From the NCBI GenBank assembly GCA_023429375.1, contig JAEYVY010000020.1, forward strand, positions 1 to 31,688: a stretch of DNA of 31,688 nucleotides. The letters run 5' to 3'. The notes beneath the pieces are model-generated. The model had not been told where the DNA came from. It worked only from the letters and a program-made list of their open reading frames with translations, and made no database searches. Positions 15,986 to 24,263 of this stretch are shown piece by piece (positions within the stretch are counted from its first letter, which is position 1; each line of letters starts with the position of its first letter). The position numbers and the translations under genes are program-made. The stretch comes from Bacteroidota bacterium (lineage in GTDB: Bacteria > Bacteroidota > Bacteroidia > Bacteroidales > Tannerellaceae).

Positions 15986-17817
15986 CATTGCTGCTTCTTC
16001 AAAACAAAATTGATTAAAGCAACGAACACCTTTCCATACTTTTCTAACTTATGCTGACCGACTCCTTTTACGTCTGCAAACTCTTCTATAACCAAAGGTT
16101 TCTTTTCCACCATATCTTGTAATGCCGCATCAGAAAATATTTGATAGGCCGGAATATTATCTTTTTCAGCTAATTGCTTACGTAATTGACGAAGTGCATC
16201 AAAAAGCGTCTCTTCAATTGTTTCTGCAACAATCGGGCGAATAGGCTGTGCCTTGAATTGAGTTTTTTTGCCCTTCTTCGAAGTCGACTCCGCCTCTTCC
16301 GGTTCTTTATAGACTGCCAGCATGGCTTTACTCTCTCCAAAGAGGACTTTATGCCCGGAAGGTGTCATTCGAAGGATGTTTGATGCGGTATAGTCTATCT
16401 CTATATATCCCAACTGTATCATTTGGAAAATATATTCACGCCAATGCTTATAGGAAAGATCACGACCGGCACCATAAGTCTTCAGCAAATGATATCCTTT
16501 TTCTATGAGGTCATTCTTGGCTGATGCGCGAAGAATATCTATCAGCATCTGCATACCTATTTTTTCGTCTGTTCGCACGATGGCGCTAAGTGCCTTCTGC
16601 ACTAGAATGGTACCATCAAAACGTTCGGGTGGGTTTCGGCAAACATCGCAATTTCCACAATCTTCTTCGCGTTGTTCGGAAAAATAACTCAGCAATATAC
16701 GTCGACGACAGATATCGGCCTCGCAGTACCGTTGCATGCTATTCAACTTTTCGAGGTTCACATCAAACTGCCCGCTTTCCTCCGCAAAACGACGTCGCAT
16801 GATCAAATCAGAAAGTGAATAAAACAACATCGTGTCACTTGGTAAGCCATCTCTCCCGGCACGGCCAATTTCCTGATAGTAGTTTTCTATGCTTCCCGGC
16901 GTATTATAATGAATCACCCATCGCACATTACTTTTATCTATTCCCATACCGAATGCAATCGTTGCACATACCACTTGAACTTTGTCATTGATAAAGTCAT
17001 TCTGTGCCTTTTCGCGTTGAAGTGGAGTCATTCCTGCATGGTAGGCACACGCTTCTATGCCCGAAGTTACCAAGAGGTCGGCCACCGCAGTAGTCTCATC
17101 TCTTTTTGTACAATAAATAATGCCGCACTGCTTTTTACGGGCACGTATAAAATACAAGATGGCAGCCATCTTATCTTTTTTTGTCAGTCCTCTTCGTACG
17201 GTTAAAGAAAGGTTGGGTCTGTCAAAAGAAGATATAAAAACCTTAGGGTCTGACAATTGAAGTTGATTAATAATATCCTGCCTGGTAATTTTATCAGCTG
17301 TTGCAGTAAGCGCTACTATGGGTACATCAGGATAATGTTTCTTCAACACATCGAGCTGCGTATACTCAGGCCGGAAATCATGCCCCCAACGTGAAATACA
17401 ATGAGCCTCATCTATAGCTATAAGTGATATATTCATTCGTGGAAACAGCCAGAGCAATTCGGCCATAACGCCTTCCGGTGAGATATAAAGTAGCTTTATT
17501 TTCCCTTGAATACATAGTTGTTTGATTTGCTGCTTCTCTTCATCGCGCATCGTACTGTTCAAAGCAGCTGCCGGAATTCCATTTTCCACTAGTCCTTCCA
17601 CCTGATCTTTCATCAAAGCAATCAGAGGGGACACAACGATAGTAGTGCCCGGCAAACAAAGTGCAGGAATTTGATAACAGATTGACTTACCACCGCCCGT
17701 TGGCATCAACACTAACGTATCTTGTTTGTCGAGTATCGTTTGTATGATCTCCTCTTGTTGTAAACGAAAGGATGTATATCCGAAAAACTTCTTTAATAAA
17801 GCATAAGCTTCTTTCAT
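15985..17817 (-). CDS. recQ: ATP-dependent DNA helicase RecQ
   Basis: RecQ is a 3'-5' helicase acting in recombination and replication-fork repair. The 610-residue length matches E. coli-type RecQ. Helicase motif I is MPTGGGKSICYQ (Lys44); motif II is IDEAH (136-139) followed by the aromatic-rich loop CISRWGHDFRPEY. FGMGIDKSNVRWVIHYN and QEIGRAGRDG carry motifs V and VI. A Cys cluster, CRRRILLSYF...CGNCDVC, forms the RQC zinc site. A C-terminal HRDC domain ends the protein (PLVIEEFADVKGVGQHKLEKYG). It is a single gene, divergent from rsfS. Confidence 0.96.
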   Translation of the reverse strand: MKEAYALLKKFFGYTSFRLQQEEIIQTILDKQDTLVLMPTGGGKSICYQIPALCLPGTTIVVSPLIALMKDQVEGLVENGIPAAALNSTMRDEEKQQIKQLCIQGKIKLLYISPEGVMAELLWLFPRMNISLIAIDEAHCISRWGHDFRPEYTQLDVLKKHYPDVPIVALTATADKITRQDIINQLQLSDPKVFISSFDRPNLSLTVRRGLTKKDKMAAILYFIRARKKQCGIIYCTKRDETTAVADLLVTSGIEACAYHAGMTPLQREKAQNDFINDKVQVVCATIAFGMGIDKSNVRWVIHYNTPGSIENYYQEIGRAGRDGLPSDTMLFYSLSDLIMRRRFAEESGQFDVNLEKLNSMQRYCEADICRRRILLSYFSEQREEDCGNCDVCRNPPERFDGTILVQKALSAIVRTDEKIGMQMLIDILRASAKNDLIEKGYHLLKTYGAGRDLSYKHWREYIFQMIQLGYIEIDYTASNILRMTPSGHKVLFGESKAMLAVYKEPEEAESTSKKGKKTQFKAQPIRPIVAETIEETLFDALRQLRKQLAEKDNIPAYQIFSDAALQDMVEKKPLVIEEFADVKGVGQHKLEKYGKVFVALINFVLKKQQ

Positions 17818-17894
17818 TTGGGGAATTGGTTTTTAGTTGAGAGGTCGAAGTTAGTTAAAAAATCATATAAAAATGAGATTTTAAAAGTGAGGTA

Positions 17895-17950
17895 TGAAAC
17901 AAACTAAACGATTGCTGTTTTGTTTCTATGATAGAAATGAATTTGTTTCA
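17895..17950. promoter_or_regulatory. Inverted repeats between recQ and rsfS
   Basis: An outer repeat, TGAAACAAA (17895-17903) with TTTGTTTCA (17942-17950), encloses a perfect palindrome, TTTCTAT-G-ATAGAAA (17923-17937). It sits in the space between divergent genes, where operators are expected. No regulator can be named. Confidence 0.4.
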
Positions 17951-17980
17951 CTAAGGACGTTCATGACAAATTATAAATAG

Positions 17981-17988
17981 TATATTTG
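17981..17988 (+). promoter_or_regulatory. -7 element of rsfS-ftsH-cdsA promoter
   Basis: TATATTTG, 34 bp before the rsfS ATG. No clear -33 element is present. Confidence 0.5.
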
Positions 17989-18022
17989 TGGTTTAAAATT
18001 ATATCTAATCTTATAGGTAAGA

Positions 18023-18382
18023 ATGAATCAAACGGAAAGTTTAGTAAAGACACTTGTCAATGGCCTTCAAGAAAAAAAAGGCAAAAATATCGTCACTGTA
18101 GATCTAACCAATATAGCCGGAGCTATTTGTCAATACATGATAATCTGCGAAGGTAATACTCCAACTCAAGTAGCCGCTTTATCCGATTCAGTATGGGAAT
18201 TTGGGAATAAGGAAGCAAAAGAAAAACCTATCACAATACATGGTAAACAAAATGCTGAGTGGATTGGGATGGACTATGGCACAGTTATTGTACATATCTT
18301 CGTGCCGGAGAAGAGAGCCTTTTATAATTTGGAGACGTTATGGGCAGACTCGAAGGTTACCTATTTACCGGATTTAGATTGA
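18023..18382 (+). CDS. rsfS: Ribosome silencing factor RsfS
   Basis: RsfS binds ribosomal protein L14 and blocks joining of the subunits when nutrients are short. The 119-residue product has the family core: IVTVDLTNIAGAICQYMIICEGNTPTQVAALSDSV, then HGKQNAEWIGMDYGTVIVHIFVPEKRAFYNLETLWADS. The family motif W(I/V)xxDYGxxxVHxF is complete. It is the first gene of a rightward run with ftsH (29-nt gap) and cdsA (23-nt gap). Confidence 0.95.
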   Translation: MNQTESLVKTLVNGLQEKKGKNIVTVDLTNIAGAICQYMIICEGNTPTQVAALSDSVWEFGNKEAKEKPITIHGKQNAEWIGMDYGTVIVHIFVPEKRAFYNLETLWADSKVTYLPDLD

Positions 18383-18411
18383 TTAATATAATTTGCTTTT
18401 GAATTCATATC

Positions 18412-20445
18412 ATGAACAAGAATAAAAATACACCTGACAAACCGTCTAAAGATAATAAGCAAAAAATGTTTCGTTTCAATATTTATTGGATGTATGCTCT
18501 CATTCTTATAATGCTAGGTGCATTATATTTTACGAGCGACTCGTCTGTAACAAAAGAAATAGGGTGGACGGAATTCCAAAAGTATGCGAAAGAGAATTCT
18601 TTTGAAAAGATAACAGTCTACAACAAGAAGAACTTGTTGGAAGCCACTGTTAAAACTGGCAAGATAAAAGAAGTATTTAAAGAAAACTCTGATCGTTTAG
18701 GATCCTCGCCTACCATCTTGGTTAAGATACCTTCAGCAGATAAGTTTTCTGACTTCTATGACAAGATGGTGGAAGAAAACAACATCGATACTCCTATCCG
18801 ATACGAAGAGGGTGAAGATACGATAATGAACTTTTTCATATCACTTGCTCCTTGGGTACTCTTTATATTCCTTTGGATATTCATCATGAGAAGAATGTCA
18901 GGTGGTGCCGGTGGAGGTCCAGGCGGTGTGTTCAATGTAGGCAAAGCAAAAGCTCAGCTTTTTGATAAAGACAATGACCATAAAGTTACCTTCCAAGATG
19001 TGGCCGGTTTGTCAGGAGCAAAACAAGAAGTCGAAGAAATTGTTTCATTCCTTAAAAACCCCGGCAAATACACTGAGCTTGGTGGTAAAATTCCTAAGGG
19101 TGCTTTATTGGTTGGCCCTCCGGGAACGGGTAAAACCTTATTAGCCAAAGCCGTAGCAGGCGAAGCTAACGTACCATTCTTCTCCTTATCCGGATCCGAT
19201 TTCGTGGAAATGTTTGTAGGTGTAGGAGCTTCACGGGTTCGTGACTTATTCCGTCAGGCAAAAGAAAAAGCGCCATGTATCGTATTTATAGACGAGATTG
19301 ATGCAGTTGGACGTGCCCGTGGAAAAAACGTAAACATGAACAGTAACGACGAGCGTGAGAACACATTGAACCAGCTTCTTACCGAGATGGATGGTTTCGG
19401 CTCAAATAGCGGTGTAATCATTTTGGCTGCAACTAACAGAGCTGACGTTTTAGACAAAGCATTGCTTCGTGCAGGTCGTTTTGACCGCCAGATTCATGTT
19501 GAGCTCCCCGATATCAATGAAAGAAAAGAAATATTCGGAGTACATCTTCGTCCGATCAAAATAGACAACAGTGTAGATACTGATCTATTATCAAGACAAA
19601 CACCTGGATTCTCGGGTGCAGACATTGCCAATGTATGTAACGAAGCAGCATTGATAGCGGCTCGTAATGGTAAAAACTTCGTACAGAAAGAAGATTTCAT
19701 GAGTGCGATCGACCGAATTGTTGGAGGTTTAGAGAAACGCACAAAAATCACAACAGCCGAAGAGCGCAAGAGCATTGCCTTCCACGAAGCTGGTCATGCT
19801 ACACTTAGCTGGTTGCTTGAACATGCTAATCCATTAATCAAAGTTACTATTGTACCTCGTGGCAAAGCACTTGGCGCAGCTTGGTATTTGCCTGAAGAAC
19901 GTCAGATTACCACGAAAGAACAACTTCTTGACGAGATGTGTGCGACTTTGGGAGGACGTGCAGCTGAAGAGATATTCCTTGGTAGTATATCTACAGGGGC
20001 ATCAAATGACCTGGAAAGAGTAACCAAACAAGCCATGGCCATGGTCATGTACTTTGGTATGAGTGAAGCATTACCAAATATCAACTATTACGATACGACA
20101 GGTCAAGAATGGGGATTCACTAAGCCTTATAGCGAAGAGACAGCCCGATTAATTGATACGGAAGTACAGAAGATTATCAACGAACAGTATAGCCGTGCTA
20201 AGCAAATGTTGACAGAAAACGCAAGTAAGCATAATGAACTAGCATCGGTACTTCTTGAACGTGAAGTAATCTTTGCTGAAGATGTTGAAAAGATTTTCGG
20301 CAAGCGTCCTTGGGTATCCCGTACAGAAGAGATTCTGGAGCAACAAGAAAAGAGTGCGGCTCCCTTGAATGAAGCAACAACTTCATCTGAACCTGCGGCA
20401 AAGGAAGAGCCAGAGACTGTAGAGAACAAAACGATTGAGGATTAA
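18412..20445 (+). CDS. ftsH: ATP-dependent zinc metalloprotease FtsH
   Basis: FtsH is a hexameric inner-membrane AAA+ protease that degrades membrane proteins and short-lived regulators. The 677-residue chain has two transmembrane segments (about residues 22-42 and 140-158) flanking a periplasmic domain. After a glycine-rich linker (MSGGAGGGPGGVFN) the AAA module carries Walker A GPPGTGKT (235-242) and Walker B IVFIDEIDAVGR. The second region of homology ends LLRAGRFDRQI. The zinc site HEAGH (458-462) has its third ligand supplied by the Asp of TGASNDLERVT. The C-terminal tail is acidic, a common feature in Bacteroidota. Confidence 0.97.
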   Translation: MNKNKNTPDKPSKDNKQKMFRFNIYWMYALILIMLGALYFTSDSSVTKEIGWTEFQKYAKENSFEKITVYNKKNLLEATVKTGKIKEVFKENSDRLGSSPTILVKIPSADKFSDFYDKMVEENNIDTPIRYEEGEDTIMNFFISLAPWVLFIFLWIFIMRRMSGGAGGGPGGVFNVGKAKAQLFDKDNDHKVTFQDVAGLSGAKQEVEEIVSFLKNPGKYTELGGKIPKGALLVGPPGTGKTLLAKAVAGEANVPFFSLSGSDFVEMFVGVGASRVRDLFRQAKEKAPCIVFIDEIDAVGRARGKNVNMNSNDERENTLNQLLTEMDGFGSNSGVIILAATNRADVLDKALLRAGRFDRQIHVELPDINERKEIFGVHLRPIKIDNSVDTDLLSRQTPGFSGADIANVCNEAALIAARNGKNFVQKEDFMSAIDRIVGGLEKRTKITTAEERKSIAFHEAGHATLSWLLEHANPLIKVTIVPRGKALGAAWYLPEERQITTKEQLLDEMCATLGGRAAEEIFLGSISTGASNDLERVTKQAMAMVMYFGMSEALPNINYYDTTGQEWGFTKPYSEETARLIDTEVQKIINEQYSRAKQMLTENASKHNELASVLLEREVIFAEDVEKIFGKRPWVSRTEEILEQQEKSAAPLNEATTSSEPAAKEEPETVENKTIED

Positions 20446-20468
20446 ACAACGAACTAACACGGCATACC

Positions 20469-21287
20469 TTGAAAAATCTATTAACACGAGCCTTTACCGG
20501 ACTGATATTCGTCGTATTGATAGTCAGTTCCATATGGTATAGTGCATACACATTTTGTGGTCTATTCTGTATTATAACCGGGCTTTCCGTTTGGGAGTTA
20601 TATGGATTAATCTATGGAAAAAATACAAACCTGATTAAACGCTGTACCCATGTTATGGGCGGCGTTTATCTGTTTGGAGCCGTATTTATGTACAAATACG
20701 GGGTAGCCAGTGAGAATATTTTCTTGCCTTATTTGTTGTTTGTGCTCACCCTTTTCATTATGGAACTGTACTACAAGGCAGATAATCCTATTGCAAACTG
20801 GGCCAATTTGTTATTTATACAAATATATGCTGCCGGATCATTTGCTTTACTAAATCTTGTAGCAATTGAAGAACAAATTTATACACCAATAACCCTTCTT
20901 GCAATCTTTATTTTTGTGTGGGTAAATGACACTGGAGCTTATCTTGTGGGTTCGACTTTCGGCAAACGGAGGTTATTTGAGCGTATCTCTCCGAAGAAAT
21001 CATGGGAAGGGTTCTTAGGAGGTATAGGCTTCGTCCTTATTACGGCGTATTTACTATCCTCTTATTTTGTTGAGATTTCGTGGTACAATTGGATTGGCTT
21101 ATCACTGACAACTGTCATCTTCGGGACATGGGGTGACCTGACAGAATCATTACTTAAAAGAACGCTAAAAGTCAAGGATTCAGGCTCTCTTTTACCAGGA
21201 CATGGCGGCATGCTTGACAGATTTGACAGTATCATGATGGCTGTTCCTGCCGCCTATATTTATTTTGAACTTTTTATTCGAAATTAA
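20469..21287 (+). CDS. cdsA: Phosphatidate cytidylyltransferase
   Basis: CdsA makes CDP-diacylglycerol from phosphatidate and CTP, the branch point for phospholipid synthesis in the inner membrane. The 272-residue protein has about eight hydrophobic segments and the C-terminal family signature VKDSGSLLPGHGGMLDRFDSIMMAVPAAY. I start it at TTG 20469. This gives MKNLLTRAFTGLIFVV, the expected N-terminus, and no ATG is in frame nearby. The gap to ftsH is 23 nt, so it is probably in the same operon. The last 14 nt overlap the oppositely oriented PorT-like gene. Confidence 0.94.
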   Translation: MKNLLTRAFTGLIFVVLIVSSIWYSAYTFCGLFCIITGLSVWELYGLIYGKNTNLIKRCTHVMGGVYLFGAVFMYKYGVASENIFLPYLLFVLTLFIMELYYKADNPIANWANLLFIQIYAAGSFALLNLVAIEEQIYTPITLLAIFIFVWVNDTGAYLVGSTFGKRRLFERISPKKSWEGFLGGIGFVLITAYLLSSYFVEISWYNWIGLSLTTVIFGTWGDLTESLLKRTLKVKDSGSLLPGHGGMLDRFDSIMMAVPAAYIYFELFIRN

Positions 21288-21975
21288 AGGTCAAAGTTAT
21301 CATTCTTGAGGTTGCTTTTGAGAGCGCATTTGTATACTTGATCATTTCGGCATCTGTCAAATCATCTCGTTTTTTCTCTAACAAATCTACCAAACCGAAA
21401 CTAAATCTTAGTTCCGGGCATAGCTTGAAATAAGGAAGATAAATATCACATCCAAAACCAATTTCAAGACCATAGTCCATCGGTTTTAATAAGATAGGAT
21501 TCCCCTTCTTGCGGCCTAAGTCGAAGGCTCCATATACCCCGCCAATCAAATAAGGTCTGTAGTTATTAAGACGTAAAGCTGAATATTTAACACTCAAAGG
21601 AAAAGACAAATAACTGGAACGTACGGCTGTAGACAATTTCTCCTGCGTATTCTTTTCGATAAATACAAGTTCCTTATCTCCAAAATGTAAAGTTGGAGTA
21701 AGACGCAGGTTCATATAAGGATTCATAAACATATCCCCTATTACACCTACACTAAAGCCTGGTGAATAAGATGGTATTTCAGCAAAGAATATCTCTCCAT
21801 TTTCAGAATAACCCGTATTTGTAAGAATCAAGTCTTGCGCATGAATACCAACATGAAAACCTAAATGAAACATTTTATAATCAGCATAAGGCTGATTTTT
21901 AGGTTGTTCCTTTTGCCCGAAAGCAAATAAAGAAATCAAACAACCAATACCCATGAATGTTATCAGACGTCTCAA
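21274..21975 (-). CDS. PorT-like outer-membrane beta-barrel protein
   Basis: The 233-residue protein begins with a signal peptide (MRRLITFMGIGCLISLFAFGQ). Alternating hydrophobic strands typical of a small eight-stranded barrel follow, for example FHLGFHVGIHAQDLIL, YMNLRLTPTLHFG, YLSFPLSVKYSAL, YRPYLIGGVYGAFDLG, YGLEIGFGCDIY and LRFSFGL. It ends with the aromatic MITLTFNFE. The layout matches the Bacteroidota PorT/OMP_b-brl_2 family. PorT of Porphyromonas gingivalis belongs to the type IX secretion system, but no other type IX gene is in the window, so the role here is open. It has its own promoter. Confidence 0.78.
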   Translation of the reverse strand: MRRLITFMGIGCLISLFAFGQKEQPKNQPYADYKMFHLGFHVGIHAQDLILTNTGYSENGEIFFAEIPSYSPGFSVGVIGDMFMNPYMNLRLTPTLHFGDKELVFIEKNTQEKLSTAVRSSYLSFPLSVKYSALRLNNYRPYLIGGVYGAFDLGRKKGNPILLKPMDYGLEIGFGCDIYLPYFKLCPELRFSFGLVDLLEKKRDDLTDAEMIKYTNALSKATSRMITLTFNFE

Positions 21976-22007
21976 TTTACAAAGTTTTTTATTTTAATAA
22001 CGAAGAA

Positions 22008-22039
22008 CAAATATACTTATTGCAAGAAACATATTACAA
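22008..22039 (-). promoter_or_regulatory. Promoter of the PorT-like gene
   Basis: Minus strand TTG (22039-22037), 21 bp, then TATATTTG (22015-22008), 33 bp before the ATG. Confidence 0.6.
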
Positions 22040-22083
22040 GTGAAAATAACAGTATATAAATTTTATAAGTTGGAATAAATATA

Positions 22084-22091
22084 TATTTTTG
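22084..22091 (+). promoter_or_regulatory. -7 element of the ferredoxin promoter
   Basis: TATTTTTG, 40 bp before the ferredoxin ATG. The upstream region is very AT-rich, and no clear -33 element can be chosen. Confidence 0.45.
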
Positions 22092-22131
22092 CAGCTACTA
22101 ATAGTACTTTAATTAATTAAACGATAAAAAA

Positions 22132-22299
22132 ATGGCTTACGTAATTAGCGAAGATTGTATTGCTTGCGGAACTTGTATCGATGAGTGTCCAGTATCAGCA
22201 ATTTCTGAAGGCGATATCTACAGTATCGATCCTGAAATGTGTACAGATTGTGGAACATGTGCGGATGTATGTCCAACTGAAGCAATCCATCCTGCATGA
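22132..22299 (+). CDS. Small 2[4Fe-4S] ferredoxin
   Basis: This 55-residue protein is easily missed because of its size. Two CxxCxxCxxxCP clusters are complete: Cys9, 12, 15, 19 (CIACGTCIDECP) and Cys37, 40, 43, 47 (CTDCGTCADVCP). The spacing is that of clostridial-type low-potential ferredoxins. It would carry electrons in the cytoplasm for enzymes such as 2-oxoacid:ferredoxin oxidoreductases. IorAB, encoded about 10 kb upstream and lacking its own cluster domain, is a possible but unproven partner. It is monocistronic, with a -7 element upstream and a strong terminator downstream. Confidence 0.95.
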   Translation: MAYVISEDCIACGTCIDECPVSAISEGDIYSIDPEMCTDCGTCADVCPTEAIHPA

Positions 22300-22326
22300 T
22301 AAAAAACGTGATAGTCAATGACTATT

Positions 22327-22373
22327 AAAAAGTAAGGGGCTTGTTCATTTATTGAACAAGCCCCTTACTTTTT
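22327..22373. terminator. Bidirectional terminator between ferredoxin and PUR-family gene
   Basis: A 21-bp perfect stem (22327-22347 with 22353-22373), containing AGGGGCTTGTTCA, has a 5-nt loop. It begins with As and ends with Ts, so it serves both converging genes. Confidence 0.92.
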
Positions 22374-22377
22374 CTGA

Positions 22378-22728
22378 TTAAAACTCTATATCTAATTTTA
22401 TATCTCCTTCATCTTTATTAGGTGTAGTCTCACTATCTTCAATATCTGCAGATCTACTTTTTTCAATGAATGAAATGACATCATTCATTCCATCCATAAA
22501 TTTTTTAAAATCTTCCTTGTAAAGAAATATCTTATGCTTTTCAAATGATACATCCCCGCCGTCCTTCGATTGAATTTTCTTACTCTCGGTTATCGCCAAA
22601 AACAAATCATCTTTAAGATTCTTCTTTACATCTAAATAATAGATTCTTTTTCCAGCCTTTATAGCTTTAGAGTAAATAATCTCCCTATCACCACTTTCAA
22701 CAAACGTTTTCTTAACTGATTCTTCCAT
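22378..22728 (-). CDS. PUR-family DNA/RNA-binding protein, DUF3276
   Basis: The 116-residue protein has one PUR-alpha-like repeat, a beta-sheet followed by a helix: REIIYSKAIKAGKRIYYLDVKKNLKDDLFLAITESK, then HKIFLYKEDFKKFMDGMNDVISFIEK. A disordered acidic tail closes it. In my recollection this is the DUF3276 family, common in Bacteroidota and spirochaetes and related to single-strand nucleic-acid-binding PUR proteins. Its cellular role is not settled. It is a single gene sharing its terminator with the ferredoxin gene. Confidence 0.85.
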   Translation of the reverse strand: MEESVKKTFVESGDREIIYSKAIKAGKRIYYLDVKKNLKDDLFLAITESKKIQSKDGGDVSFEKHKIFLYKEDFKKFMDGMNDVISFIEKSRSADIEDSETTPNKDEGDIKLDIEF

Positions 22729-22912
22729 ATCTGCAAAAATTACGGCAATTACACTCTATTTCACAAAAATCTTTTTCAAATATGTACATTTTTTTTAAAT
22801 TATACACTATTTAAACATATTAATATGCTGCATAACATTCACAAAATTAATTTTTTACAAAACTTTTACTTATTATTTCCACAAGTCCAATCTTTATTCA
22901 CAAAAGAATGAC

Positions 22913-22920
22913 TAAATTTG
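22913..22920 (+). promoter_or_regulatory. -7 element of nusB-operon promoter
   Basis: TAAATTTG, 40 bp before the nusB ATG, in an AT-rich intergenic region. TTCACAAAA occurs three times upstream (22760, 22838, 22897). Confidence 0.5.
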
Positions 22921-22960
22921 CATCCTCATTTAATAAATTAAAAAGAAGTTCTTTCAAACA

Positions 22961-23887
22961 ATGATCAACAGAATTTTAATCCGCATTAAAGTTTTACAGA
23001 TAATATACGCTTATTATCAAAACGGAAACAAAGACCTCAAAACGGCGGAAAATGAACTACTCTTCAGTTTACAAAAGTCGTATGACTTATACCATTATTT
23101 CCTACTCCTACTCATTGACGTAACTAATTTACAAGAACGAATCATCGACAGCCGTAGGCATAAATACATGCCAACGGAAGAAGAAATGAATCCAAACACC
23201 CGTTTAATTGACAATCGTTTTATTGCTCAACTCAGATCAAACCTAAGTTTGCAAGAACAAGTTTCGCAAAACGGATTATCATGGAGTAACGATGAAGACT
23301 TTGTAAAAGCCGTTTTGGATTTAATTCTGGAATCAAGCATTTACCAGGAATATATCACCAATCCGGAAGATTCGTATGAAGTAGACAGAGAATTCTGGCG
23401 TCAGATATTTAAAAAGATTATCTGCACCAATGAGATGATCGAAGACTATCTGGAAGACAAGAGTATTTACTGGAATGACGATATCGAGATTGTACAAACA
23501 TTTACACTTAAGACAATCAAGAAATTCGAAGAAAAGAACGGAGCAAACCAACCTCTTCTCCCTATGTTCAAAGACGAAGAAGACAAACAGTTTGCTATCT
23601 CACTGTTTAGAAAGACACTTACTCACGGTGTCGAATTCCGTGAACGCATCAGCAACCATATGAAAAATTGGGAAGCTGAACGTATTGCCAATATCGACCT
23701 TCTCATCATGCAAGTAGCATTAGCAGAAATCACTACTTTCCCTACCATTCCTGTCAATGTTACGTTAAACGAATTTATTGACATTGCCAAATACTACAGT
23801 ACACCTAAAAGTGGTACATTCATCAACGGTATTCTGGATTCAATCGTTACGGAGCTAAAAAATGAGAAGTTGTTATTTAAAGATTAA
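22961..23887 (+). CDS. nusB: Transcription antitermination factor NusB, long form
   Basis: NusB binds boxA RNA with S10 and supports antitermination in rRNA operons. The product is 308 residues, about twice the E. coli length. The N-terminus matches the family start (MINRILIRIKVLQIIYAYYQNG). The C-terminal part carries the rest of the fold: FRKTLTHGVEFRERISNHMKNWEAERIANIDLLIMQVALAEI followed by PVNVTLNEFIDIAKYYSTPKSGTFINGILDSI. The extra roughly 150 residues lie between and are helical and charged. This long architecture is usual in Bacteroidota. It starts a likely operon nusB-yajC-ybbR-coaE. Confidence 0.94.
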   Translation: MINRILIRIKVLQIIYAYYQNGNKDLKTAENELLFSLQKSYDLYHYFLLLLIDVTNLQERIIDSRRHKYMPTEEEMNPNTRLIDNRFIAQLRSNLSLQEQVSQNGLSWSNDEDFVKAVLDLILESSIYQEYITNPEDSYEVDREFWRQIFKKIICTNEMIEDYLEDKSIYWNDDIEIVQTFTLKTIKKFEEKNGANQPLLPMFKDEEDKQFAISLFRKTLTHGVEFRERISNHMKNWEAERIANIDLLIMQVALAEITTFPTIPVNVTLNEFIDIAKYYSTPKSGTFINGILDSIVTELKNEKLLFKD

Positions 23888-23943
23888 TTATTATCACTAC
23901 ATTTGTAATAAGTACAAACTAATAGTATAACAAAGAAATTAAT

Positions 23944-24249
23944 ATGAACTTACTATCAATTTTTCTACAAGCCGCCGGAGGACAATCTCCTTATTCAGGT
24001 ATCATTATGATTGTAGCCATGGTTGCTATCTTTTATTTCTTCATGATTCGTCCTCAACAAAAGAAACAAAAAGAAATTCAAAAAGCACGTGAAGCCTTGC
24101 AAAATGGCGATAAAGTAATCATCTCTGGTGGTATCTATGGTAAGATTAGAGAAATCGGCGATGTATATATGATTATTGAAATTGCCGATGGTGTAAAAAT
24201 AAAAGTCGACAAAGCTTCTGTATTTGCTTCTTCAGAAGATTCGAAATAA
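23944..24249 (+). CDS. yajC: Preprotein translocase accessory subunit YajC
   Basis: YajC associates with SecDF at the Sec translocon. The 101-residue protein has one transmembrane helix (about residues 18-37, SGIIMIVAMVAIFYFFMIRP), followed at once by the signature FFMIRPQQKKQKE. The cytoplasmic SH3-like domain is ALQNGDKVIISGGIYGKIREIGD. It lies 56 nt after nusB and 14 nt before ybbR, consistent with a single transcript. SecD/SecF are not in this window. Confidence 0.96.
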   Translation: MNLLSIFLQAAGGQSPYSGIIMIVAMVAIFYFFMIRPQQKKQKEIQKAREALQNGDKVIISGGIYGKIREIGDVYMIIEIADGVKIKVDKASVFASSEDSK

Positions 24250-24263
24250 TCTAAAACAACTAT

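Noticed and set aside
22741..22920. AT-rich region before nusB with a 9-mer TTATTCACA (22894-22902) matching the DnaA-box consensus and two further TTCACAAAA sites; possible replication origin
   Set aside because: Only one full match. Gene orientation does not switch across the region and the surrounding genes are not origin markers. AT-rich intergenic DNA in this organism easily yields such 9-mers. A cumulative GC-skew plot of the whole chromosome would decide.
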